Below are positions 1-8,486 of a stretch of DNA of 64,000 bases, one piece after another. Made by a program: the position numbers and the translations under genes. A model generated the notes under the pieces. The model saw nothing but the letters and a program-made list of their open reading frames with translations, was not told the origin of the DNA and did no database searches. Numbering within the stretch: the first letter of the stretch is position 1; the number at the start of each line of letters is the position of its first letter. Source of the stretch: Fulvivirga ligni (GTDB taxonomy: Bacteria; Bacteroidota; Bacteroidia; Cytophagales; Cyclobacteriaceae); assembly GCF_021389935.1 (NCBI RefSeq), contig NZ_CP089979.1:6410501-6474500 (forward strand), written 5' to 3'.

Positions 1-2
1 AA

Positions 3-365
3 ACCTTGCTAGACAACTGCGAGATGGCGATGACTAAATGCTTCTTCCCACTCACGGCTTATTTGGCTGATCACCCTCAATACGGTGAGCTATGGACATT
101 AATCCATGAGGAATATGAGCGTTCTAAATCATATATGCTGAAGCTGGCGAACGCCAAAGAACTGATGGAAGACAAGCCTACCAATAGGGTATCCATCCAG
201 ATGAGACAGCGCATTGAATTACCGCTATTGACCATCCAGCAATATGCTCTAAACAAAATACGTGAGATGCAGGACACCAATGCAGATGAAGAAGTAGATA
301 CCTTTGAAAAAATGGTAGTAAGATGCTCCTTCGGAATTATTAATGCAGGGAGAAACTCGGCATAA
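3..365 (+). CDS. ppc: Phosphoenolpyruvate carboxylase, C-terminal fragment (gene starts before the window)
   Basis: The reading frame is open from the left edge of the window, so this is the C-terminal ~120 residues of a longer protein. The stretch SIQMRQRIELPLLTIQQYAL and the ending CSFGIINAGRNSA match what I know of the end of Bacteroidota PEP carboxylases, whose last residues form part of the allosteric/active-site region. The enzyme makes oxaloacetate from PEP and bicarbonate to refill the TCA cycle in the cytoplasm. The internal TTG and ATG codons near the edge are not the real start. A hairpin terminator follows 45 bases downstream. Identification is by family resemblance of the tail only, because the catalytic region lies outside the window. 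Confidence 0.8.
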   Translation, partial: TLLDNCEMAMTKCFFPLTAYLADHPQYGELWTLIHEEYERSKSYMLKLANAKELMEDKPTNRVSIQMRQRIELPLLTIQQYALNKIREMQDTNADEEVDTFEKMVVRCSFGIINAGRNSA

Positions 366-408
366 GGGTTTAATAGATTTTAGACCTGAGATGTGAGATA
401 TGAGATAA

Positions 409-436
409 GAAGGCCGACTTTGTCGGTCTTTTTTTG
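409..436 (+). terminator. Rho-independent terminator after ppc
   Basis: The inverted repeat AGGCCGAC / GTCGGTCT (one G-U pair, 3-base loop) is followed directly by a run of T. It ends the PEP carboxylase transcript. Confidence 0.8.
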
Positions 437-489
437 TTTCTTAACTTTTGATCAGCCTATTTTTTTTGAAATAACGAACTTTACCAACC

Positions 490-1246
490 ATGCGCAATCC
501 AACCCGAAGAAATAGAAATATAGGAACCAGCAAGCAAGGACATGGTAAAGACAACAAACTTACTATACCGTATCCAGCAGTTGTAGAAAAATCATTTATT
601 GAAAGGCTATCTGATTATCATAAGGAGAATCGCACAATAAATGGAAATAATTTCAAGTTCGTTATAGAAACTACCAGAGAGAATTCAGCACATGCATGTA
701 CCGTGGATGATATAGCAGAGATTATCCGCCACATACCTCCGGAGGATTATCAAGATCTTAACCTAATTATTCTAAGGCAACCAAAAAGAAAAGAAGAAAT
801 ACTAGCTTCGGTTTGGGGTAGGCTAATCTACTCTTATGATTTTGAAGGCACGAATGGCCCGGCCATTATGTTGGAAGCTATTGATTCTGACAAAACCCTT
901 AAATGGACAAAACATCTGACCCCGGAAAAAAGATGGTCATGATTTTGTGGAAACCAAAAGGCACTACGAAGCTGAATATAATATTGAGAATGTTCGAAAC
1001 ACACAACTTTACCGCACACTTCCTCATGAATTCGGACATTACAAACATTTTTTAAAGGAAGTAGAAGACCCGGGAAGTGATGATGAACCGTTCGAAGAAT
1101 GGGAAAAAAGATATGACAGCTACTTCAGCATACCATCAGCTACTAAAGAGCAATTTGCTCATCAGTATGCAGACAAGCTCAGAAAAAAGTTAGAAGAAAG
1201 TAGAGTGATTCCATTTGAGAGGATAGAAGACAAACCAGAGTGTTAA
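490..1246 (+). pseudogene. Frameshifted zincin-like protein (HEFGH motif)
   Basis: Two abutting frames (490-942 and about 926-1246) look like one gene of about 251 codons broken by a one-base shift. The first frame ends in ...LTPEKRWS-stop just after a run of six A at 926-931. If one A is removed, the frame continues as ...LTPEKDGHDFVETKRHYEAEYN and runs into the second part. The downstream part carries HEFGHYKHF (HEFGH at 1025-1039), which fits the HExxH zinc-binding motif, and later FAHQYADKLRKKL, a layout I associate with small zincin-like domains. The upstream part is not recognised. No signal peptide is seen, so it is probably cytoplasmic. It could be a true pseudogene, a sequencing error in the A run, or less likely a frameshift used in decoding. 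If the second part were expressed alone it would need the GTG at 947. Confidence 0.6.
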
Positions 1247-1344
1247 CTCATAAAGTTAAATATCACATTCATAATTATAGGCCTAATAACACCGAGTTTT
1301 GTCCTCATTAAATACGAACCTGAATCAATAAAACTAGAAGACAC

Positions 1345-1731
1345 TCACCTCCTCCCCCAACACACAAAACCCGCAAACAACCCAAACACTAAATTAAATC
1401 CAATATCCTCAGCCTCACCTCTGGAGACATGAAAGACAATGGCACTAACCATTAATACCACTACACCCAGAGCTGCCCAGAAGGTAAGCGCGGGCTTAAT
1501 GTTTAATAATCCTGGTAATACTAATCCCAAACCTCCTAAGAAATCGATAATGGCTGTGGTGTATAAAAAGGCAGGTGATACTTCCGCCATCCAGGACCAT
1601 AAGTCAGACAGTTGAGGTTGTGGGGTGAAGATTTTCATGTATGCTCCCCAGACTAAAGTAAGGCACATGAGGATCTGAACGATCCATAAAATAATATTAA
1701 AGGCCTTTGATATATTTTTCTTAGCTGTCAT
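1345..1731 (-). CDS. DoxX-like inner-membrane protein
   Basis: A 128-residue protein with four predicted membrane helices (about residues 10-32, 55-76, 82-100 and 108-125). The segment TTAIIDFLGGLGLVLPGLL resembles DoxX/DoxD-like proteins, a family of small membrane proteins often tied to redox or quinone stress. It diverges from an HxlR regulator gene with 115 bases between the two starts, and the shared gap holds repeat elements, so HxlR control is likely. The biochemical role of this family branch is not established. The family call is fairly secure; the function is inferred. Confidence 0.75.
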   Translation of the reverse strand: MTAKKNISKAFNIILWIVQILMCLTLVWGAYMKIFTPQPQLSDLWSWMAEVSPAFLYTTAIIDFLGGLGLVLPGLLNIKPALTFWAALGVVVLMVSAIVFHVSRGEAEDIGFNLVFGLFAGFVCWGRR

Positions 1732-1773
1732 GTTTTAAAGTTTAATTACAGCCTCAAAAGTATTTATCTTTAC

Positions 1774-1825
1774 TATCCATTGGATATTACTTTCCCATTG
1801 GATAGCACTACCCAAATGGAAAGTA
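1774..1825. promoter_or_regulatory. Candidate HxlR operator in the divergent doxX-like / hxlR promoter region
   Basis: The gap holds two direct copies of CCATTGGATA (1777-1786 and 1795-1804, 18 bp apart). The first lies in the palindrome TATCCA-T-TGGATA (1774-1786). A perfect 8-bp inverted repeat, TACTTTCC (1788-1795) and GGAAAGTA (1818-1825), overlaps the second copy. HxlR/YodB-type dimers bind inverted repeats containing TACT...AGTA, so autoregulation and control of the DoxX gene are plausible. Binding is inferred. Confidence 0.5.
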
Positions 1826-1846
1826 TGAGTAGAAATTGATAAAAGC

Positions 1847-2185
1847 ATGCTAACAAGAGAAGATTGCCCTGAAAACGTACTAGCCATTAAAGATGCTTTA
1901 GAAGCCCTGGAAGGCAGATGGAAACTTTTGATCTTACTTTCTCTTTCTATGCGGAGCATGCGATTCAAAGAGATATCAAGACAAATTTCTGGTATTACTG
2001 ATAAAACTCTGTCTAAAGAACTGAAGCTTCTTGAAAGTAATAAACTCATTACCAGAAAGGTATATGATACATTCCCTCCCAAAGTGGAGTATACTATTAC
2101 AGACCATGGTTTGTCATTACAAAAGCTCCTGGACGAACTTCATGTTTGGGGACTGAAGCATAGAAAAGAGGTAATGGGTAAATAA
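1847..2185 (+). CDS. HxlR-family winged-helix transcriptional regulator
   Basis: A 112-residue protein with the HxlR layout: CPENVLAIKDALEALEGRWKLLIL near the N terminus, then FKEISRQISGITDKTLSKELKLLE (recognition region) and the wing, with KVYDTFPPKVEYTITDHG typical of the family. Cys7 sits where redox-sensing HxlR members such as YodB carry their reactive cysteine, so response to quinones, thiols or oxidants is possible. It is divergent from the DoxX-like gene, with repeat elements between the two. It probably acts as a dimer and represses its own promoter and the neighbour. Target and signal are inferred. Confidence 0.9.
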   Translation: MLTREDCPENVLAIKDALEALEGRWKLLILLSLSMRSMRFKEISRQISGITDKTLSKELKLLESNKLITRKVYDTFPPKVEYTITDHGLSLQKLLDELHVWGLKHRKEVMGK

Positions 2186-2491
2186 CATCGCATCCCCACT
2201 CTTATCTTTCCAGCGTATGATAATGCCCAATAATCGAAATTTTATTCGATTTCTTTTCTCTAAATTTTAGTAACGTTCAACCTACACTAATCACCTCTAT
2301 GTTACTACTATCTATCAGCCGCATTGTCTGGAGAAGCTCCGTTTTTAGGCGAAAATCTGCGATTCAACTACTGTACCCCTGATGCTTTGACCATCAGCTT
2401 CCCCATTTGGAGCAGTGGCCATATAAAGCAGATGCGTAATTAATAAGTGCTATTGATTACTCAAACACATCCCTAACGACCTGAACGCGCC
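2186..2491. other. Intergenic region with an AT-rich hairpin
   Basis: A 306-base gap between the HxlR gene and the propeller regulator. It holds an AT-rich hairpin AATCGAA / TTCGATT (2232-2238, 2245-2251) followed by TCTTTTCTC, which may terminate hxlR. A short inverted repeat CTGATG / CATCAG lies at 2380-2397. I find no convincing gene. The promoter of the regulator must lie here but I could not place it. Confidence 0.45.
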
Positions 2492-5400
2492 ATGAAACTA
2501 TTCTTTCATACCTTAACCCTATTGTTGCTTTCACACTTTCTTTTCGCTCAAATATCACAAGAAGATTTTAGGATTTATGCTAAAAAAGATGGCTTATCCA
2601 GTAATAACACTACGGCCTTTGCTCAAACCCATGATGGCTATTTATGGGTAGGCACCTCAGACGGACTTAACCGGTTTGATGGTCATTCTTTTCAAGTATT
2701 TAAGCACATGGACAATGAGCCTTCTTCCTTATCAGACAACTATGTTACCTCCCTGTTTGTGGACCACATGGGCGTGCTCTGGGTGGGCACAAAAACAAAA
2801 GGATTAAATAAATATTTACCTGAAAGCCAGACATTTGAGCATTTCCTTCATGATGATCATGACCCTAATTCCATCACTGACTCATACATTACCTGCATTA
2901 CCGAAGATGCCAACCAAATTCTGTGGGTAGGCACCAGCATTGGCCTGAATCAATACAACAGAGAGACTAACCAGCTGAAAAGGTATTTTCATGATACTGA
3001 AATACTCATTGACCAAACATGTATCAATCAGCTATTGGCCAACGATGTACCGCCTGAGATCATTAAAAAATTACAGCCATTAAAAAGTGTTGTATTTCCC
3101 AACATGACACAATTTTCCCTGGCACTAGAAAAGGAACTGCAGACCAATCAATATAATCAGGTCATTTTACAGCATGTAAAAACCAAAATGTATGGGGATC
3201 ATATTCAAATTCTGGAACCTGACGAAAAAGGGAACTTATGGATTGGATATATGAATAATGGTTTATACTACTTCAACCCGCACAGTGGATTTTTAGAAAA
3301 AATCAAACCCGAAAACTCCTCCACGCCCATCAAAAATATCAACGCGCTTCACCTTCAGGGAAATGATTTATGGATTGGCGAATCAACCGGCCTACTGAAG
3401 GTGCTGAATCTGAATAGCTTACAAGTTAAAAACATCCCTTTCGAAGAAGAACCTGGAAGTGTAGAGGCTATTTTAGCCACCCATGACCGTCAACTCTGGG
3501 TGGGAACAGATATTGGTGAGTTTATGCTCAGTGACCTTAAAAATCAAGGTAAACCTCTGCAGAAAAAATTTAAGCAGACCGCTTCGGAGTATTTTGCCGG
3601 TAAGCGATTTTTTGAAGACCGAGAGCAAAACATCTGGATATCGTTGGATCAAAGAGGCATTAAGATCATACCTAATCAGAAGTTTTCACCCATTACTACT
3701 CATTTTAAAACCCAGGATGCCCTTTCACTGGAGAGCATTTCTGCTTTAACTGAAGATCATGCGGGCAACCTCTGGATTGGCTACTATTCCGGTGGCATTT
3801 CTATTTGGGATAAAAACAGGCAACAAATCACCTACCATGAACCCACCGGAAAATCGGGACAGCTGGGCAAAGGATCAGTATACAGCATATTTGAAGACAG
3901 CAATAATAGCATATGGATCGGCACATATGATGGCGGCCTGCAGCAGTATAATTCCACGCTGCATATTTTCAAAAACATAGACCTGGCCATAGAAACCAAC
4001 AATAATGAAAGGCTGGACATCAGGGATATTAAAGAAGATGCACACGGAAACTTATGGATGGCCTCACACGGCCAGGGCCTCATCACCTATAATCATGACA
4101 CTAAAAAAGTGGAGCAATTTAAGGCCAATTACCTAAAATGGGAAAGGAGCCTGGCCAATGACTGGCTTTACACCTTGGAAATAGACCCCAAAGGCAGAAT
4201 CTGGATAGGCAGTGTAGCTGGCATCACACTTTATGATCCGGGGCAAAATGTATTTAAAACTTATAATGAACAGAACAGTAATCTAAGCCACAACCAGGTA
4301 AGATGCATTTTTATAGACCATGAGCAGCAAATTTGGATTGGCACTGAGGATGGACTTAACCGTACAGACATTGCTTTTTATGGTAAATTTAAAACTTACA
4401 ATCTTGCTTCAGGCATCAGTGAGCCCAACATAACCGCCATCAGTGAGGATAGCGCACACCGAATATGGCTTTCTACCAAAAGTGGTATTTACACCTACAA
4501 TAAACCTTCAGACACTTTTCTTCAAGAACGCAATAATGGCCACTATGATCATAATGAAATATTCCATAATGCTTTTTCTAAAGGCCAGAACGGAAAACTG
4601 TATTTCGGTGGTAATCAGGGACTCATCTCCATCAATCCATTTCCTGAGAAGGATGGCCCTTCTCAACTGTCACTCATGCTTAAAAGCCTTACAGCCTATA
4701 ACCAAAATGATAGCATCAGCTTGCAAATGACAGGGAAACATACCATTGAAGTTCCTCATCAGTTAAATAATATCAGCTTAGATTATATTGCCATTAACCT
4801 GAGCAACCCCAACCAAACCCAATACAAGCATCGGCTAAAAGGTTATGATAATCAATGGATTTTTGATGATAGAAATCAGTCAGCATCTTACTACAATCTA
4901 AAGCCCGGACACTACACTTTCCTCCTTCAAGCAACCAATAAAAATGGTGATTGGGCTGATGCTCCCTTAGAGATCCATTTCAGAATAACAGCACCATTCT
5001 GGATGACAGCTGAAGCATATCTCATTTACATATCGGTGGTAATGGTAGCCATTCTGATATTCATTTTTGTAAGAAAACAAAGTTCAAAGTCAGCAATTGT
5101 TAGGTCAGTTAATTACGGATTTACCCCACCGTATGCCTATCAACCAGTTATCGGCCTGACTCCGCAAAAAAGCATTAAGCTCATGCCCTTAATCTTCAAT
5201 ATTGACAATGAATATAAAACCCTTAATAACAATACTTTACCCAAGCTTCTAATTGCTGATAATGATAAAAAGCAGGCCTACAAACTGGAGCTGAGCAGAA
5301 ATTTCAGAATAGAGAAAGCCATTTCAGAAAAAGAGGCCATTGCTGAGGCACTTCGGCTGGAGCCTGACCTCATTATCTCCAGGGTGTCTAACCATTTCGA

Positions 5401-5983
5401 CGGCATTGACCTATGTCATAAGCTCAAAGTAAATCCTAAAACCGCCTTCATACCGGTAATATTAATAGGCGCAAAATTCAATGAAAAGACTATTCTTCAA
5501 AGCATGGCAGCCGGAGCTGATGATTATTTTCAAACCTCTCAAAAGGTGGTTATCCTGAAGTCGAAGCTCATTAACATGGCTCGTTTGAAACGTAATATTG
5601 AAGAGCATTCACATTTACTGAGTAATGACCTCCTGCCCTCCCAGGAAGCCAATCAAGAAGAGGATTTTCTTAACACTGTGCATCGGATTATAAAGGAACA
5701 TATGGCCGATGATTCTTTCGGACCTAATCACCTTGCCCGCATGTTACACCTGAGCAGGTCGCAGCTATACAAGAAAGTAAAGAAAGAATTTGGTCAGTCG
5801 GTAAGTATTCTTATTCGAAATATCAGACTACAAAAAGCGGTGGACCTGCTGACCTCCTCCCAACTCAATATCACTGAGATTGCCTACAAGGTGGGCTTCA
5901 CTGATCCTGGGTATTTTACTCGCTGCTTTAAAAATTACTATGGCCAATCGCCTTCAGAATACCTCCACAGAGAGCATCGATGA
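2492..5983 (+). CDS. Membrane-spanning propeller/Y_Y_Y regulator with a degenerate receiver and AraC HTH (HTCS-like, no kinase)
   Basis: A 1163-residue protein that starts with a signal peptide ending near FLFAQ. Residues ~30-750 hold repeated two-component propeller units (YLWVGTSDGLNRFDG, LWVGTKTKGLNKY, IWIGTYDGGLQQYN). A Y_Y_Y domain follows (~755-835) and one membrane helix (~842-861). Hybrid two-component regulators of glycan use normally carry HisKA and HATPase domains next. Here only ~50 residues lead into a receiver-like domain (~915-1035) and an AraC helix-turn-helix (~1060-1163). In the receiver the expected phospho-aspartate is Arg964 (DLIISRVSNHFDG), and the KP lysine region reads QTS, so phosphorylation is unlikely. 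The sensor should face the periplasm and the HTH the cytoplasm. Its position directly upstream of two cellulases suggests it senses cello-oligosaccharides and activates them; this is inferred. Confidence 0.9.
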   Translation: MKLFFHTLTLLLLSHFLFAQISQEDFRIYAKKDGLSSNNTTAFAQTHDGYLWVGTSDGLNRFDGHSFQVFKHMDNEPSSLSDNYVTSLFVDHMGVLWVGTKTKGLNKYLPESQTFEHFLHDDHDPNSITDSYITCITEDANQILWVGTSIGLNQYNRETNQLKRYFHDTEILIDQTCINQLLANDVPPEIIKKLQPLKSVVFPNMTQFSLALEKELQTNQYNQVILQHVKTKMYGDHIQILEPDEKGNLWIGYMNNGLYYFNPHSGFLEKIKPENSSTPIKNINALHLQGNDLWIGESTGLLKVLNLNSLQVKNIPFEEEPGSVEAILATHDRQLWVGTDIGEFMLSDLKNQGKPLQKKFKQTASEYFAGKRFFEDREQNIWISLDQRGIKIIPNQKFSPITTHFKTQDALSLESISALTEDHAGNLWIGYYSGGISIWDKNRQQITYHEPTGKSGQLGKGSVYSIFEDSNNSIWIGTYDGGLQQYNSTLHIFKNIDLAIETNNNERLDIRDIKEDAHGNLWMASHGQGLITYNHDTKKVEQFKANYLKWERSLANDWLYTLEIDPKGRIWIGSVAGITLYDPGQNVFKTYNEQNSNLSHNQVRCIFIDHEQQIWIGTEDGLNRTDIAFYGKFKTYNLASGISEPNITAISEDSAHRIWLSTKSGIYTYNKPSDTFLQERNNGHYDHNEIFHNAFSKGQNGKLYFGGNQGLISINPFPEKDGPSQLSLMLKSLTAYNQNDSISLQMTGKHTIEVPHQLNNISLDYIAINLSNPNQTQYKHRLKGYDNQWIFDDRNQSASYYNLKPGHYTFLLQATNKNGDWADAPLEIHFRITAPFWMTAEAYLIYISVVMVAILIFIFVRKQSSKSAIVRSVNYGFTPPYAYQPVIGLTPQKSIKLMPLIFNIDNEYKTLNNNTLPKLLIADNDKKQAYKLELSRNFRIEKAISEKEAIAEALRLEPDLIISRVSNHFDGIDLCHKLKVNPKTAFIPVILIGAKFNEKTILQSMAAGADDYFQTSQKVVILKSKLINMARLKRNIEEHSHLLSNDLLPSQEANQEEDFLNTVHRIIKEHMADDSFGPNHLARMLHLSRSQLYKKVKKEFGQSVSILIRNIRLQKAVDLLTSSQLNITEIAYKVGFTDPGYFTRCFKNYYGQSPSEYLHREHR

Positions 5984-6121
5984 GAAAAATGTGAGACAAT
6001 AGTTCAAATAAAAGACAATAGTCCTACCGGGAAACAATAGTATAAATGATTGATAAAATAGTGACGCCCGGCGTGAGATAATGAAAGTAACTTCATATTC
6101 TAACCTAAAACCCACGTGAAT

Positions 6122-8383
6122 ATGAATACTAATCACTACTGTTATGGCTTTTGGCAAAACTTCAAAAGCTGGTCTTTCCTCACCGCTATTGTTTTAAGCC
6201 TATTTGTCTTTCATCAATCAAAAGCTCAGAACTACTTAAGTGCTCAGGGCAATCACCTCATAGATAGCCAGGGTAATGAAGTACGTCTAACTGGTGTAAA
6301 CTGGTTCGGTTTTGAAACAAGTATGCTCACCCCACACGGCCTCTGGACCAGAGACCTGAAAAGTATGCTCCAGCAGATCAAAGATCAGGGCTTCAACTCT
6401 GTGAGAATACCCTGGTGCAATGCTATGCTGGCTCCCGGAGCTTCTATAAATATTAGCTCTTATGGCACCGATGTTTATACTGGCATTAGCCCTATGAATG
6501 CTGAAGAAGCTACCAAATCCAGCCCTATAGAGATTATGGACATTCTGGTAGAATGGTGCCAGGATAATGACATGAAAATCATATTAGACAACCATTCCAG
6601 AGCCCCTGATGGCTACCTCAGTGAGGACCTTTGGTATACCAGTGCTGTACCTGAAAGCCAATGGATCAGTGACTGGGTGTTTCTGGCCAATCGCTATAAA
6701 AATTACGACGCCGTGGTAGCCATGGACCTCAACAACGAACCTCATGATGCCGCCACCTGGGGTAATTCAAACCCAGCTACCGATTGGAACAAGGCTGCCG
6801 AAAGGTGTGGCAATGCCATACTTGCGGTAAACCCTAATGTACTGATTATGGTAGAAGGAATTGAGGATTACAATGGCGATGTATACTGGTGGGGAGGCAA
6901 CCTTATGGGCGCTGCCAGCTATCCCGTTACCTTGAGTAATCCTTCTAAGTTAGTGTATTCTCCTCATGAATACGGACCTACCGTTTATCCTCAGAGTTGG
7001 TTTACGGATCCATCATTTCCATCGAACATGCCGGGTATTTGGAACCAGCATTTTGGTTATTTATACAATAATAACATCTCACCTCTATTTGTAGGTGAAT
7101 TTGGAATACGTGATCCGGAAGGCACCGACGAAATATGGTTTGATAGCTTTCTTGAATACATGGGTAATGATTACTCATGGACATTCTGGTGCTGGAACCC
7201 TAACTCTGGGGATACTGGTGGGCTTTTGGATAATCAGTGGGCCAATATCGTAACCTGGAAAATGAATAAGCTCATTCCATACCTAGCGCCTGAAATACCC
7301 AACGGCACCGTGTCTCCTCCTCAGGATCAATTAGTTGTAAGCACTAGCAACCTCACTTTTAGTGCTACAGCCGGAACGCAGAACGTAGACGTTAGTGCCA
7401 ATATCAGCTGGTCTGCCACCTCCTCAGCTACCTGGCTTTCAGTGAGCCCGGCAAATGGATCAAATAATGGAACTCTAACCATAAGTACTACAGCTAATTC
7501 AGGGTCCACCGCCCGTACAGGTACTATCACGGTAAGCGGTAGTGGAATAACACGCACCATTAACGTATCTCAAAGCGGAGCTAATAGTAATCTATACCTC
7601 ACTGTTTCAACCAATGAACTAAACTTCAACTCCAGCTCCGAAACAGAAACTGTCAATATCAGCGCTAACGTGAGCTGGTCTGCCAGCATCAGCGCTTCAT
7701 GGATTGATGTAGCTCCTGCCAGCGGCACCAATAATGGCAGCGTTGATATTTCAGTTTCTGCTAATACAACCAGCTCAGCAAGAACAGGTAGCGTAACCAT
7801 TTCAGGAGGCGCACTCAGCCAGGTAATAGCTATCTCTCAAGCAGGAGATTCTGGTCTACCATGCAGTAATCCAACCCCAATCAGCATATCCTTTAGCCAC
7901 GATGGAGCAGGTGATTTTTGCTGGGTAACGACAGACCCCATCACCTACCTTAACTCATGGAACACAGCATCTGTAGAAATTAACGGTATTGACTATACTA
8001 ATACCTGGTCTAATTCTCTACCTGCCAGAATCAATGGTAATTACTACATTCATTATTCAGCAAACTACGCCTATTCACACATAGAGCTGATGGCTGGATA
8101 TACTTTTGCTAAAACAAGCGGTAATGAGATAGAACAGAACAAGCTGGCTTTAAAGATTTATCCTAACCCTTCACAAGGTGAATTTTACATAGACCTAAAA
8201 ACAAAGGATAATTATCAGTTGCAAATTGTAGATGGGCAAGGGAAGCAGGTCTACATGAAAAGTATGACGCCAGAAAGCGGAACATCTCCGCTTCATCTTA
8301 ACCTGAATCCTGGACTATACATTATCCAGATCATTCAGCGCGACCGCATCATACATTCTGAGCAAATCATGATAGCAGAGTAA
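6122..8383 (+). CDS. Secreted GH5 endoglucanase with two BACON domains, shared C-terminal module and T9SS tail
   Basis: I chose the ATG at 6122 over the GTG at 6116 because no extra signal is gained. The signal peptide ends near SKAQ. Residues ~38-395 form a GH5 cellulase domain, with acid/base Glu206 in DLNNEPH and nucleophile Glu326 in FVGEFG, plus VRLTGVNWFGFE and RIPW motifs. Two BACON domains follow (~402-488, ~490-578), each ending in a beta strand like INVSQSG. Next is a module (~581-659) with [17 protein letters not shown] and YYIHY motifs, which is also found in the neighbouring GH48 protein. The last ~75 residues (KIYPNPSQGEFYI...) are a T9SS type A sorting domain, so the enzyme is exported across the outer membrane. 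It should cut internal beta-1,4-glucan bonds and work together with the GH48 enzyme. Confidence 0.92.
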   Translation: MNTNHYCYGFWQNFKSWSFLTAIVLSLFVFHQSKAQNYLSAQGNHLIDSQGNEVRLTGVNWFGFETSMLTPHGLWTRDLKSMLQQIKDQGFNSVRIPWCNAMLAPGASINISSYGTDVYTGISPMNAEEATKSSPIEIMDILVEWCQDNDMKIILDNHSRAPDGYLSEDLWYTSAVPESQWISDWVFLANRYKNYDAVVAMDLNNEPHDAATWGNSNPATDWNKAAERCGNAILAVNPNVLIMVEGIEDYNGDVYWWGGNLMGAASYPVTLSNPSKLVYSPHEYGPTVYPQSWFTDPSFPSNMPGIWNQHFGYLYNNNISPLFVGEFGIRDPEGTDEIWFDSFLEYMGNDYSWTFWCWNPNSGDTGGLLDNQWANIVTWKMNKLIPYLAPEIPNGTVSPPQDQLVVSTSNLTFSATAGTQNVDVSANISWSATSSATWLSVSPANGSNNGTLTISTTANSGSTARTGTITVSGSGITRTINVSQSGANSNLYLTVSTNELNFNSSSETETVNISANVSWSASISASWIDVAPASGTNNGSVDISVSANTTSSARTGSVTISGGALSQVIAISQAGDSGLPCSNPTPISISFSHDGAGDFCWVTTDPITYLNSWNTASVEINGIDYTNTWSNSLPARINGNYYIHYSANYAYSHIELMAGYTFAKTSGNEIEQNKLALKIYPNPSQGEFYIDLKTKDNYQLQIVDGQGKQVYMKSMTPESGTSPLHLNLNPGLYIIQIIQRDRIIHSEQIMIAE

Positions 8384-8394
8384 CTCAAAGATTT

Positions 8395-8450
8395 CATGGA
8401 GGATTGCCATTAATAGCTTTTCAAGCTAAATGGCTCCTCCATGTCTTTTC
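8395..8450 (+). terminator. Long hairpin between the GH5 and GH48 genes
   Basis: The arms CATGGAGGA / TCCTCCATG, then GCCATT / AATGGC and a further inner AGCTT / AAGCT pairing build one long stem, followed by TCTTTTCC. It could be a terminator or a stabilising intercistronic hairpin that sets the ratio of the two enzymes. Confidence 0.7.
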
Positions 8451-8486
8451 CAAACCAAATAAACCAACTACTTAAAACCTTATGTT

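Noticed and set aside
926-932. Programmed frameshift at the A6 run of the zincin-like gene
   Set aside because: The shift needed is +1 (or -2), while A-run slippage usually gives -1, and I see no stimulatory structure. A broken gene or sequence error is simpler.
7327-7800. Long minus-strand frames opposite the BACON domains
   Set aside because: They arise from the repetitive Ser/Thr-rich coding of the plus-strand BACON domains and have no independent support.
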